Positions 1-6,163 are shown, counted from the first letter of the stretch. The stretch: DNA of 6,199 nt from UBA4292 sp964648695 (GCA_964648695.1 CAZYLH010000064.1:1-6199); one strand, 5' to 3'. Made by a program: numbers and translations. The notes: generated by a model not told the origin, from the letters alone.

Positions 1-623
1 GCATCGTGCTCATAATGCCCGCGCAGCTCGCAAAAGTCATTGACCGGAATACCGGACACATTTGCGCAGGACCACGCGGCTATCTCGCTGTCGCCATGCT
101 CTCCGATAATAAAGGCATGTATCGTCTTGCTGTCCACACTCAAATGCTCGCTAAGCCTGTATTTTAAACGCGCCGTATCCAGCACTGTTCCGGAGCCGAT
201 AACACGGTTTTGCGGCAAGCCGGAAAGCTTTTGAGCCACCAGTGTGAGGATGTCAACCGGATTTGCAACGATTAACAGCACGCCCTTAAAATCCCGTTTT
301 GAAATCTCCGGAATAATCTGCTTAAAAATGGCGACGTTTTTGTTTACCAAATCCAGTCTGGTCTCTCCGGGCTTTTGGTTTGCCCCCGCGGTGACAATTA
401 CAATTCCCGCATCCCTCACATCCTCATAGCTGCCGGCATAGATGCGCATCTGTCTTGCAAAGGGAATACCGTGGCTGATATCCATCGCCTCACCCTCCGC
501 CTTTGCCATATCTGCATCAATCATAGCGATCTCTGAAAACAATCCGCTCTGCATTAAGCTAAACACTGTAGCAGAGCCAACAAATCCGCAGCCTATCATG
601 ACTGCCTTTCTATAATCCACCAT
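1..623 (-). CDS. ldh: L-lactate dehydrogenase, N-terminal two-thirds (cut by window edge)
   Basis: Cytoplasmic enzyme that reduces pyruvate to L-lactate while oxidising NADH. I translated 207 codons from ATG 623. The Rossmann dinucleotide loop GCGFVG is at residues 11-16, with an acidic residue (D36) after the second strand, consistent with NAD. The active-site loop GANQKPGETR (80-89) has Gln83 where malate dehydrogenases have Arg, which favours lactate dehydrogenase. NPVD is at 121-124, LDTAR at 149-152 supplies the substrate-orienting Asp and Arg, and GEHGDSE at 174-180 carries the catalytic His176. About 100-110 C-terminal residues are missing because the family is usually near 315 aa. The start is supported by GAGGAG at 631-636, 7 nt upstream. 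It lies only 37 bp behind the hrb stop with no terminator or clear promoter between, so co-transcription with the perR-rbr-hrb unit is likely (inference). Confidence 0.95.
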   Translation of the reverse strand, partial: MVDYRKAVMIGCGFVGSATVFSLMQSGLFSEIAMIDADMAKAEGEAMDISHGIPFARQMRIYAGSYEDVRDAGIVIVTAGANQKPGETRLDLVNKNVAIFKQIIPEISKRDFKGVLLIVANPVDILTLVAQKLSGLPQNRVIGSGTVLDTARLKYRLSEHLSVDSKTIHAFIIGEHGDSEIAAWSCANVSGIPVNDFCELRGHYEHD

Positions 624-660
624 CTTTTTGCTCCTCTTTTTTATTTCTTTCGTTTAATGG

Positions 661-1278
661 CTATTCATAAACCGGCTCAAAATCCTCCGGGCCATGTCCG
701 CATAAGGGACATAGATAATCCCCCGGAAGCTGGCTTCCCTCATAATAGTAGTTACAGATTTTACAGCGCCAGCCGACAATTTTCTTCCCCTCCGGCTTTT
801 TTTCAGGCTTTGGCTTTATGCGCTCCTGATAGTCCGCATATGTAAGAGGCTTGTTTTGTCCGATGACCTTAGCATCCTCCAGCTCTGCGATAAAAAGCGT
901 GTGGCTTCCCAAATCCACACTTTCAACAACTCGCGCACTTAAAACCGCGCAGGTCTGCCATCCCAGATACGGAATGTTGTTTATATCAACCGGCGGCTTA
1001 ATTCCTGCGAATTTGTCCACGTCCCGTCCGGACTGGTATCCAAAATGCTTGATTGTCTCAAATGTGCAGGTCTCGTCCAAAATGCTAAGGGCAAAAACCC
1101 TACTTTTCTTTATCAACTCACAGGTGTAATTTGCATTTATAACAGAGATGGCTATTCTGGTTGGATTATTTGCCACCTGCATACATGTGTTTGTGATGCA
1201 TCCGTTTACGGTATCATTAAATCTTGTGGAGAGCATGAACACTCCATAGCTTAAACTGAACAGTGCCTTATTATCCAT
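661..1278 (-). CDS. hrb: Flavin reductase-rubredoxin fusion protein (high-molecular-weight rubredoxin type)
   Basis: A 205-aa soluble electron-transfer protein. Residues about 1-150 match the flavin reductase-like FMN-binding split barrel (opening DNKALFSLSYGVFMLS, then NGCITNTCMQV and the conserved-looking KHFGYQSGRDVDKF). A Lys/Pro-rich linker (about 154-168) leads to a C-terminal rubredoxin domain with Cys172/Cys175 and Cys190/Cys193 to bind one iron. This order is that of Hrb of acetogens, which passes electrons from NAD(P)H oxidoreductases to oxygen- or NO-reducing partners. Its placement behind rubrerythrin suggests it feeds peroxide reduction (inference). The first pair reads CKICN rather than the usual CxxCG. 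I chose ATG 1278 because GGAGG lies 5 nt upstream and the product begins as the family does; ATG 1290, preceded by GAGAGG, is a close alternative adding four residues. The frame stays open to 1530, but that stretch overlaps rbr and a terminator and is not part of the gene. Confidence 0.9.
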   Translation of the reverse strand: MDNKALFSLSYGVFMLSTRFNDTVNGCITNTCMQVANNPTRIAISVINANYTCELIKKSRVFALSILDETCTFETIKHFGYQSGRDVDKFAGIKPPVDINNIPYLGWQTCAVLSARVVESVDLGSHTLFIAELEDAKVIGQNKPLTYADYQERIKPKPEKKPEGKKIVGWRCKICNYYYEGSQLPGDYLCPLCGHGPEDFEPVYE

Positions 1279-1292
1279 ATTTGCCTCCATCT

Positions 1293-1309
1293 TGCCGCCT
1301 CTCGCGGCA
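1293..1309 (-). promoter_or_regulatory. Short hairpin at the hrb translation start region
   Basis: Perfect 6-bp inverted repeat TGCCGC/GCGGCA with a 5-nt loop. Read on the minus strand the loop is GAGAG, which belongs to the possible ribosome binding site for ATG 1290. The GGAGG serving ATG 1278 lies just downstream and stays outside the stem. The structure could favour the downstream start or tune hrb translation. The role is inference; the repeat itself is plain in the sequence. Confidence 0.4.
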
Positions 1310-1313
1310 TCCC

Positions 1314-1352
1314 AAAAAAGCATTTGCCCTGCTGATACATTCAGCAGGGCAA
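1314..1352 (-). terminator. Intrinsic terminator or attenuator after rbr
   Basis: Perfect 12-bp inverted repeat TTGCCCTGCTGA/TCAGCAGGGCAA (arms 1341-1352 and 1324-1335) with a 5-nt loop. On the minus strand it is followed after a 4-nt spacer (ATGC) by six T residues (1319-1314). It begins 17 bp after the rbr stop. The spacer before the T run makes it weaker than an ideal terminator. No separate promoter for hrb is visible behind it, so partial read-through is likely (inference). Confidence 0.75.
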
Positions 1353-1369
1353 CATCGTCAGTTAAAAAA

Positions 1370-1909
1370 TTAACCAAAATATCTCTTAAGCAGGCCCTCA
1401 AATGCCCTTCCGTGTCTAGCCTCATCTCTTGCCATCTCATGAACTGTATCATGTATAGCATCCAGATTAGCTTCCTTTGCACGCTTTGCAAGGTCAAACT
1501 TACCAGCGGTAGCACCATTTTCCGCCTCAACTCTTAACTCCAGGTTCTTCTTTGTGCTGTCGGTGACAACCTCACCCAAAAGCTCCGCAAACTTAGAAGC
1601 GTGCTCTGCCTCCTCGTAAGCAGCCTTCTCATAGTACAGGCCTATCTCAGGATAGCCCTCTCTATGTGCTACACGTGCCATAGCCAGATACATACCAACC
1701 TCTGAGCACTCAGCCTCAAAGTTTGAGCGCAGATCCATGATGATATCCTCGCTTGCACCTTTGGCAACTCCTAAAATATGCTCAGCAGCCCATACCCTCT
1801 CCTCAGATTGAACTACGAACTTATCTCCGGAAACATGGCACAGAGGGCACTCTGTGGGTGGCTGATCTCCTTCATGAACATAACCGCATACAGGACATAC
1901 ATACTTCAT
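1370..1909 (-). CDS. rbr: Rubrerythrin with N-terminal rubredoxin domain (reverse rubrerythrin)
   Basis: A 179-aa cytoplasmic peroxidase that reduces H2O2 to water at a non-haem diiron centre, with electrons arriving through its own rubredoxin iron. The rubredoxin domain is at the N-terminus (Cys5, Cys8, Cys21, Cys24 in CPVCGY and CPLC), followed by the ferritin-like four-helix domain (about 50-178). Likely diiron ligands are Glu67 and Glu70 (EAECSE), Glu100 and His103 (EEAEH), a mid-helix Glu such as Glu128 or Glu130, and Glu163 with His166 (RDEARH). Classical rubrerythrins have the domains in the opposite order; this order is known from oxygen-induced clostridial proteins. Length is normal for the type. 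The start has an excellent AGGAGG (1918-1923), 8 nt upstream. It lies 31 bp behind perR, too close for an independent promoter, so it is probably PerR-controlled and strongly translated. Confidence 0.96.
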   Translation of the reverse strand: MKYVCPVCGYVHEGDQPPTECPLCHVSGDKFVVQSEERVWAAEHILGVAKGASEDIIMDLRSNFEAECSEVGMYLAMARVAHREGYPEIGLYYEKAAYEEAEHASKFAELLGEVVTDSTKKNLELRVEAENGATAGKFDLAKRAKEANLDAIHDTVHEMARDEARHGRAFEGLLKRYFG

Positions 1910-1940
1910 AATAAATTCCTCCTAAATTAGAAAATTAAAA

Positions 1941-2312
1941 TCAGGATAATCCTCTATCCTTGCACTTCTGACATACATATCTCATGCACAGATCATAGCC
2001 TTCTAAAGAAAGACCTGTTTTTTCCTCCAGATATGAATGCAAATCCCCTACAAAGGCGTCCACCACTTTGCCGCAGCGTTTACAGATAACATGCTCATGT
2101 CTGACAACGTTCCGGTCAAAATGCTCCGGCTGCCCGTTTATGGGTATTTTTGCGATCATCTCCCTCTCTGCCAGCATAGCCAGGTTTCTATAAACCGTGG
2201 CGAGGGAAATCTTTGGAGCGATCTGCTTACATTTCATATAAATTTCTTCTGCTGTCATATGGTCGGCAGATGACCTGATGACATCTAACATTATATTCTG
2301 ATATCTTGTCAT
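1941..2312 (-). CDS. perR: Fur-family peroxide-responsive repressor (PerR type)
   Basis: A 123-aa DNA-binding regulator. The winged-helix domain (1-about 64) contains the Fur-family recognition segment SLATVYRNLAML (36-47), and the dimerisation and metal domain follows. By comparison with B. subtilis PerR, all five regulatory-metal ligands appear to be present: His18, Asp66, His72, His74 and Asp85. Aspartate at the last position, where Fur has glutamate, fits peroxide sensing through iron-catalysed histidine oxidation. Two CxxC pairs (Cys77/Cys80 and Cys114/Cys117) form the structural zinc site. The N-terminus is shorter than in B. subtilis but begins at the usual TRYQ..ML helix. ATG 2312 is preceded by no Shine-Dalgarno sequence, and no alternative start exists upstream in frame within the transcript. 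Two Fur/PerR boxes at its promoter suggest autoregulation, and it heads an operon with rbr. A Fur or Zur role is less likely given the ligand set and the neighbours. Confidence 0.92.
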   Translation of the reverse strand: MTRYQNIMLDVIRSSADHMTAEEIYMKCKQIAPKISLATVYRNLAMLAEREMIAKIPINGQPEHFDRNVVRHEHVICKRCGKVVDAFVGDLHSYLEEKTGLSLEGYDLCMRYVCQKCKDRGLS

Positions 2313-2323
2313 AATTTTGCGAA

Positions 2324-2338
2324 TGAGAACTATTCTTA
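2324..2338 (-). promoter_or_regulatory. Second Fur/PerR box, in the perR 5' leader
   Basis: TGAGAACTATTCTTA (plus-strand reading) resembles the 7-1-7 Fur/PerR operator, with near-mirror halves TGAGAAC and ATTCTTA. It lies between the predicted transcription start (about 2341) and the perR ATG, so a bound repressor would block early elongation. Its centre is 37 bp from that of the upstream box. It is less symmetrical than the upstream box. Confidence 0.55.
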
Positions 2339-2347
2339 TTTTTATTT

Positions 2348-2376
2348 AGGATAGCACTATTGAGAACGATTGTCAA
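2348..2376 (-). promoter_or_regulatory. Sigma-A type promoter of the perR-rbr-hrb-ldh unit
   Basis: On the minus strand, consensus -35 TTGACA (2376-2371), a 17-bp spacer and -10 TATCCT (2353-2348) preceded by TG at the extended -10 position. Predicted transcription start is near 2341, giving a leader of about 29 nt before perR. It is the only strong promoter seen in the left half of the window. Confidence 0.85.
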
Positions 2377-2379
2377 TAG
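2357..2379 (-). promoter_or_regulatory. Fur/PerR operator overlapping the -35 element
   Basis: Inverted repeat CTATTGA...TCAATAG with 7-bp perfect outer arms. Its core TGAGAACGATTGTCA (2361-2375) matches the 7-1-7 Fur-type consensus TGATAATnATTATCA at 12 of 14 positions. It covers the -35 hexamer and part of the spacer, the position expected of a repressor site. The most likely ligand is the PerR encoded immediately downstream (inference). Confidence 0.75.
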
Positions 2380-2391
2380 CAAAATTTCTAA

Positions 2392-2419
2392 AATTCGAAA
2401 AAAATTTCCTTTTCAAATT
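2392..2419 (-). terminator. Possible AT-rich terminator after the DUF4125 gene
   Basis: Inverted repeat AATTTGAAAA/TTTTCGAATT on the minus strand, ten pairs including one G-T, with an 8-nt loop, starting 12 bp after the DUF4125 stop. It is almost all A/T and the following TTAGAAATTTT is a poor T tract, so it would be a weak terminator at best. It is the only structure separating this gene from the perR promoter. Confidence 0.3.
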
Positions 2420-2431
2420 CCGCCTGGTTTA

Positions 2432-3201
2432 TCATGGCGCTTTTTCAAAATCCTCCATGCTCTCATACCCGTAGAGCCTGGCAGTGTTTTCAATTGTAAC
2501 CTCCGGTATGCTAACTCCCGCCTTGTAGCACTCCACCACATATCTGCCGTAAAGCTGTAGCATCTTATCAGAATATGTGCTAATCTCTCCGCGCAGGTAG
2601 GTCTCATAAGAGGTGTCCTCCGGGTTATCCTCGTAGGTGTGAAGCTTTCTCGCATTTTGCGCGGTGTTTGGGAAGCGGGCGGCAAAGTCCTCCATCATGC
2701 GCATCTGTACCGCAACAATCTGCTCAATAACCGCCTTCTTTTCATCTGAGAGAGGTGGAAAAGTCTCCTTTATCTCCTCATAACGCTCCGGAGCGGTGCT
2801 CTCCATCATGCGCCCGTATTTTTCTGCGATCAGGTTATGCCCCATCTTATATTCCCGGTTAAAGTCATAGAGATACTGCATAAGCATCTGCTTATTCCAG
2901 GAAAGATACTGGCTGTTTCGCATCACGCTAAATGTCGGCCAGTCGTTCTGGCAGTACGCCCTGCCCCCTTCATTTCTCACCTTGTCAAATGCCTCAAACT
3001 CAATTCTTGCAATTTTTTCTGCCAATTCCTCACAGGTCATGCGCGAATACTCTGCCTTTTCTAAAAGCTCCTCCGTGTGCATATCCAGGTATGGGTCTAT
3101 ATCGCTGATGTCTCCCGCGTCATACATCAGTCTTGCAAAGAATGCTCCGATGGCGTTTGTGATGGTTTCTACCTCCTTCGCATCTCCTTCTCTTTTCATG
3201 A
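2432..3201 (-). CDS. DUF4125 protein, C-terminal part (5' end lost in assembly gap)
   Basis: About 256 residues read out of the N gap to a TGA at 2434-2432. The sequence resembles the DUF4125 family as I know it, with the features EGGRAYCQNDWPTFSVMR, SQYLSWNKQML, LIAEKYGRMMESTAPERY, SYETYLRGEISTYS and a closing ENTARLYGYESMEDFE. The function of the family is unknown; no catalytic motif, signal peptide or membrane segment is evident, so it is probably a helical cytoplasmic protein. The first visible Met (ATG 3199) sits 2 nt from the gap, so no ribosome binding site can be examined and it may be internal. The TPR segment on the other side of the gap is on the same strand, and TPR-DUF4125 fusions are, from memory, common in related bacteria, so both are probably one gene. 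Confidence 0.75.
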
Positions 3202-3301
3202 NNNNNNNNNNNNNNNNNNNNNNNNNNNNNNNNNNNNNNNNNNNNNNNNNNNNNNNNNNNNNNNNNNNNNNNNNNNNNNNNNNNNNNNNNNNNNNNNNNN
3301 N
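3202..3301. other. Assembly gap of 100 Ns
   Basis: Exactly 100 consecutive Ns, the usual placeholder for a scaffold join of unknown length. The open frames entering it from either side are not in register across 100 bases, so if they belong to one gene the true missing length must leave remainder 2 on division by 3. The gap may hide only the end of a TPR, or further domains. Confidence 0.97.
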
Positions 3302-3963
3302 TGGTAATAACACATCCCTAAAGCGGAAAGTGCTGCACAGTAGTGGGCGTCGATACAGTTTCTCTCCCTGAAAGCTTTATACGCCTTTTTTGCATATTCC
3401 ATCGCCGCCTCATAATCCTCTCCCATCACACAGGTGTTTGCAAGATTTGCATATGTCACGGCAATCTCAAATCCGGCGTTTTGCTTTTCTGAAGTTTCAA
3501 GCGCCATTAGAAGATACTTCCTTGCGCCCTCATAATCTGAAAGCTCCTGGCATAGTAAACTTCTGTTGTTATAAAGCCCCGCAAGGCGCATATCGTCCTT
3601 ATCAAGAGCCTTCCTATATATATTCTCCGTAATCTCATAATATTTTTTTGAGTTTTCATAATCCCCCATGGCGCGATAGGCATTGGCGACATTTAACGCA
3701 GTTGTGGCATAGTGCGTTGTGCCTGTAAGTCCCATCCTCTCAGCAAGCTCCAGGGCTTTTAAAATCACCTCTTTTAGCTTTTCTGTCTCCGATGTCTGCC
3801 TGTAATAGCCAATCAGCTCGTTTAAGAGCTGAATGCTAAGCCCATCCTCATTTTTTCCATCTGCCTCATTTAGGCATGAAAGCATGTACTGCTCTGCCTC
3901 CTTTGCCCGGTTTTCACGGGAAAATCTGTCAATATTTTCAAAAATCTCATTGATATCCATCAT
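3302..3963 (-). CDS. TPR-repeat protein, N-terminal part (runs into assembly gap; probably fused to DUF4125)
   Basis: About 220 residues before the gap. An N-terminal helical segment (MMDINEIFENID onward) is followed by tetratricopeptide-like repeats at about 86-119, 128-161 and 168-201, with a fourth beginning at about 207. Recognisable elements are ALNVANAYRAMGDYENSKKYY, LYNNRSLLCQELSDYEGARKYL and TYANLANTCVMGEDYEAAMEYA. TPRs form a superhelical protein-binding scaffold; the partner is unknown. No signal peptide is seen, so it is probably cytoplasmic. Two adjacent ATGs (3963 and 3960) follow AAGGTGG; the second has the better spacing (7 nt), so the true product may start one residue later. 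It lies behind a terminator-like hairpin and no promoter of its own is clear. It is probably the front half of the gene whose C-terminal DUF4125 part ends at 2432. Confidence 0.8.
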
Positions 3964-3975
3964 ATCACCACCTTA

Positions 3976-4027
3976 AATTAAAACAAGGGGCCGCCACACC
4001 CATGCTTTCACACGGATAGGTAGCCCC
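3976..4027 (-). terminator. Intrinsic terminator after the EF-G-like gene
   Basis: On the minus strand a long imperfect hairpin begins with GGGGC (4027-4023) and closes with GCCCC (3991-3987). An inner helix pairs CCTATCC with GGGTGTGG through G-T pairs and a bulge. It is followed by the T-rich tail TTGTTTTAATTT. It starts 25 bp after the stop of the EF-G-like gene and ends about 23 bp before the TPR start. Confidence 0.65.
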
Positions 4028-4052
4028 GGATACTTTTAAACTTTAAGCGAGT

Positions 4053-6122
4053 TTATTTTGCGGCAAGCTCCTGCTCCCTCTTTTGCACGTCCATCGGCGC
4101 CTGCTCATAGCGAACAAACTCATAGGAGAAATCTCCTGCGCCGCCCGTCATGGAGCGAAGTGAAGTTGAATAGCCATAAAGCTCCGACATGGGAACCTCA
4201 GCTAACACCGTCTGCTTTCCTCCGGGAATGTGATCCATACCCAGCACACGACCGCGCCTGCGATTTAAATCTCCCATGACATCTCCCGCGTATTGGTTGG
4301 GCACTGTTACCTGAACAGATGCGATGGGCTCTAACAGCACTGGCGATGCCTCCATAATACCTGCCTTAAACGCAAGTATTGCCGCCGTCTTAAATGCCAT
4401 CTCGGAAGAATCCACCGAGTGATATTTTCCATCTATGAGGGTGGCCTTAATGCCGACAACCGGATATCCCGCTAAAGGACCTTTTAGTACACCCTCTGCA
4501 AGTCCCTTCTCAACTGCGGGGAAGTAGTTCTTGGGAACAGCGCCTCCTACTACCCTCTCCTCAAAGATATACGGCGTGTCAAGATCGCCCGATGGTTCAA
4601 ACTCCATCACAACCACGCCGTACTGGCCATGGCCGCCGGACTGCTTTTTATGAGTTCCGGTAACAGTGGACTTCTTTAAAATGGTCTCCCTGTATGCGAT
4701 TCTTGGCTTTGAGAGCTCGATCTGCACCTTATAGCGGTTTGCAAGGCGGCTCGCAACAATCTCAAGCTGCTGCTCGCTGATACCGTAGAGAAGCGTCTGA
4801 CGGTTTTCCGTGTCATTTACCAGCTTGATGGTAAGATCTTCCTCCATCATCTTTGACATCGCCCCGGCAATCTTATCCTCATCCGCCTTATTTACAGCCT
4901 TGTATGCCTTATAGGTGTATGGAGTTGGAATTTGAGGCGCAGAATATACGACTGTCGCTCCCTTCTCCGCTAAGGTATCTCCGGTGCTCAGTGTATTCAT
5001 CTTTGTAAGTGCGCCGATATCTCCTGCGTGAAGCGCCGGGAGTTCCATGGTCTCCTTACCGCGAATGAGATACAGCTTTCCAACGCGGTCTTCGCTGTCC
5101 TTACGGATATTATAAAGCGTTGTATCCGGCTTTAAGACTCCTGTCATCACCATAACCAATGAATACTTTCCGATAAACGGATCCACGATGGTCTTAAACA
5201 CCTTAAGGCTCACATGCTTTGCATCGTCATACTTAAGCATGATAAGCTCGTCATTCTCAAGATTCTTTGCCTCCGCACTCCGATTTAAGGGCGATGGGAA
5301 ATACTTCTTTATGGCAAGCAGCAGTGCCTTTGTTCCCTGGCAGTTTAAGCCGCTTCCGATTAGCACAGGAACCACGTTTCCGTCACAGACATTTGTGCGA
5401 AGAGCCGTGGATACCTCCTCATATGTAAACTCCTCGCCGCCAAAGTAGCGGTCCATGTACTCCTCGCTCGTCTCCGCAACCGCCTCCATAAGGGATTCGT
5501 GACCGGAGCTTAAGTGCTTTTCCAGATACTCAGGTATCTCGCACTCCTCATAATCAGAACCGCCTGTAAAGCGGCGTCCTGCCATCTTTACCAGATTTAC
5601 AAAGCCCACAAACTTCTGGTTCTCACGAATAGGAATATGAAACGGCGCAATCTTACGCCCAAATTTTTCATTCAGAGCCACATTTATACGCCTAAAGCTT
5701 ACCTCATCATCATCCATTCCCGTGACAAAGATCATTCTCGGCAGCTGATATTTTTCACACAGCTCCCATGCTTTTTGCGTTCCTATCTCGATCCCTGCCT
5801 TTGCATTTATGACGATAATCGCCGCACCCGCAACGCTCATGGCTTCCTCTACTTCTCCCACAAAATCAAAAGAGCCGGGAGTGTCAAGGAAATTTATCTT
5901 CACATCCTCATACTCGATGGGAACAACGCTCGTGCTGATGGACATAAGGCGCTTCTGTTCCTCTTTGTCAAAATCACTGATGGTATTTCCGTCCTCCACC
6001 CGGCCCTGCCGGTTGGTAATCCCCATCGTGTAGGCTAGGGCCTCTATCAACGTCGTCTTTCCACAGCCGCCATGCCCCAGCACCACTACGTTTCTGATTT
6101 GACTTGTCTCATATACCCTCAT
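4053..6122 (-). CDS. EF-G-like translational GTPase (FusA2-type paralogue)
   Basis: A complete 689-aa protein with the five-domain plan of elongation factor G: G domain (1-about 280), domain II (about 305-395), domain III (about 400-475), domain IV (about 480-590, with GTHKKQSGGHGQYG and the loop HSVDSSEMAFK) and domain V (about 595-672, LLEPIASVQVTVP and GDLNRRRGRV). The P-loop is GHGGCGKTT (16-24). Several GTPase motifs differ from true EF-G: switch II reads DTPGS (80-84) without the catalytic His of DTPGH, the guanine-specificity motif NKMD is TGMD (134-137), and the switch I RGIT is RLMS (58-61). It is therefore more likely a ribosome-associated paralogue than the main translocase, whose gene normally sits with the rpsL/rpsG/tuf genes, absent here. 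Tetracycline-resistance-type proteins were considered, but they keep DTPGH and NKxD. Start ATG 6122 has a strong AAGGAGG (6128-6134), 5 nt upstream. The precise role of this clade is unknown. Confidence 0.92.
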   Translation of the reverse strand: MRVYETSQIRNVVVLGHGGCGKTTLIEALAYTMGITNRQGRVEDGNTISDFDKEEQKRLMSISTSVVPIEYEDVKINFLDTPGSFDFVGEVEEAMSVAGAAIIVINAKAGIEIGTQKAWELCEKYQLPRMIFVTGMDDDEVSFRRINVALNEKFGRKIAPFHIPIRENQKFVGFVNLVKMAGRRFTGGSDYEECEIPEYLEKHLSSGHESLMEAVAETSEEYMDRYFGGEEFTYEEVSTALRTNVCDGNVVPVLIGSGLNCQGTKALLLAIKKYFPSPLNRSAEAKNLENDELIMLKYDDAKHVSLKVFKTIVDPFIGKYSLVMVMTGVLKPDTTLYNIRKDSEDRVGKLYLIRGKETMELPALHAGDIGALTKMNTLSTGDTLAEKGATVVYSAPQIPTPYTYKAYKAVNKADEDKIAGAMSKMMEEDLTIKLVNDTENRQTLLYGISEQQLEIVASRLANRYKVQIELSKPRIAYRETILKKSTVTGTHKKQSGGHGQYGVVVMEFEPSGDLDTPYIFEERVVGGAVPKNYFPAVEKGLAEGVLKGPLAGYPVVGIKATLIDGKYHSVDSSEMAFKTAAILAFKAGIMEASPVLLEPIASVQVTVPNQYAGDVMGDLNRRRGRVLGMDHIPGGKQTVLAEVPMSELYGYSTSLRSMTGGAGDFSYEFVRYEQAPMDVQKREQELAAK

Positions 6123-6137
6123 GCAAACCTCCTTTAT

Positions 6138-6163
6138 GTCCGTCTTTTTTCCGCAAAACGGAC
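6138..6163 (-). promoter_or_regulatory. Hairpin in the 5' leader of the EF-G-like gene
   Basis: On the minus strand GTCCGTTTT pairs with AAGACGGAC (nine pairs, one G-T) around an 8-nt loop GCGGAAAA. The stem ends 3 nt before AAAGGAGG, the ribosome binding site of the EF-G-like gene. No T tract follows on the minus strand, so it is not a terminator for transcription into the gene. It could stabilise the message or act as a protein-binding leader. It matches no riboswitch class I know. Confidence 0.45.

Noticed and set aside
1..623. The dehydrogenase as malate dehydrogenase
   Set aside because: Gln83 stands in the substrate-specificity loop where malate dehydrogenases carry Arg.
1279..1530. 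Open frame extending hrb by about 84 residues upstream
   Set aside because: It overlaps the 3' end of rbr and reads through a strong terminator hairpin; the family-like N-terminus and GGAGG point to ATG 1278.
40..1537. Several plus-strand open frames of 60-92 aa
   Set aside because: All are antisense to ldh, hrb and rbr, overlap one another and show no family features.
2413..2685. 90-aa minus-strand open frame inside the DUF4125 region
   Set aside because: It is an out-of-frame reading of the DUF4125 coding sequence, low in family-like patterns.
3077..3371. Plus-strand open frames passing through the N run
   Set aside because: They exist only because Ns are read as open, and are antisense to the DUF4125 and TPR segments.
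5514..6038. 174-aa plus-strand open frame
   Set aside because: It lies wholly antisense to the G domain of the EF-G-like gene, has no ribosome binding site and resembles no known family.
4053..6122. EF-G-like gene as a tetracycline-resistance ribosomal protection protein
   Set aside because: Such proteins keep DTPGH and NKxD; this one has DTPGS and TGMD, and there is no mobile element nearby.
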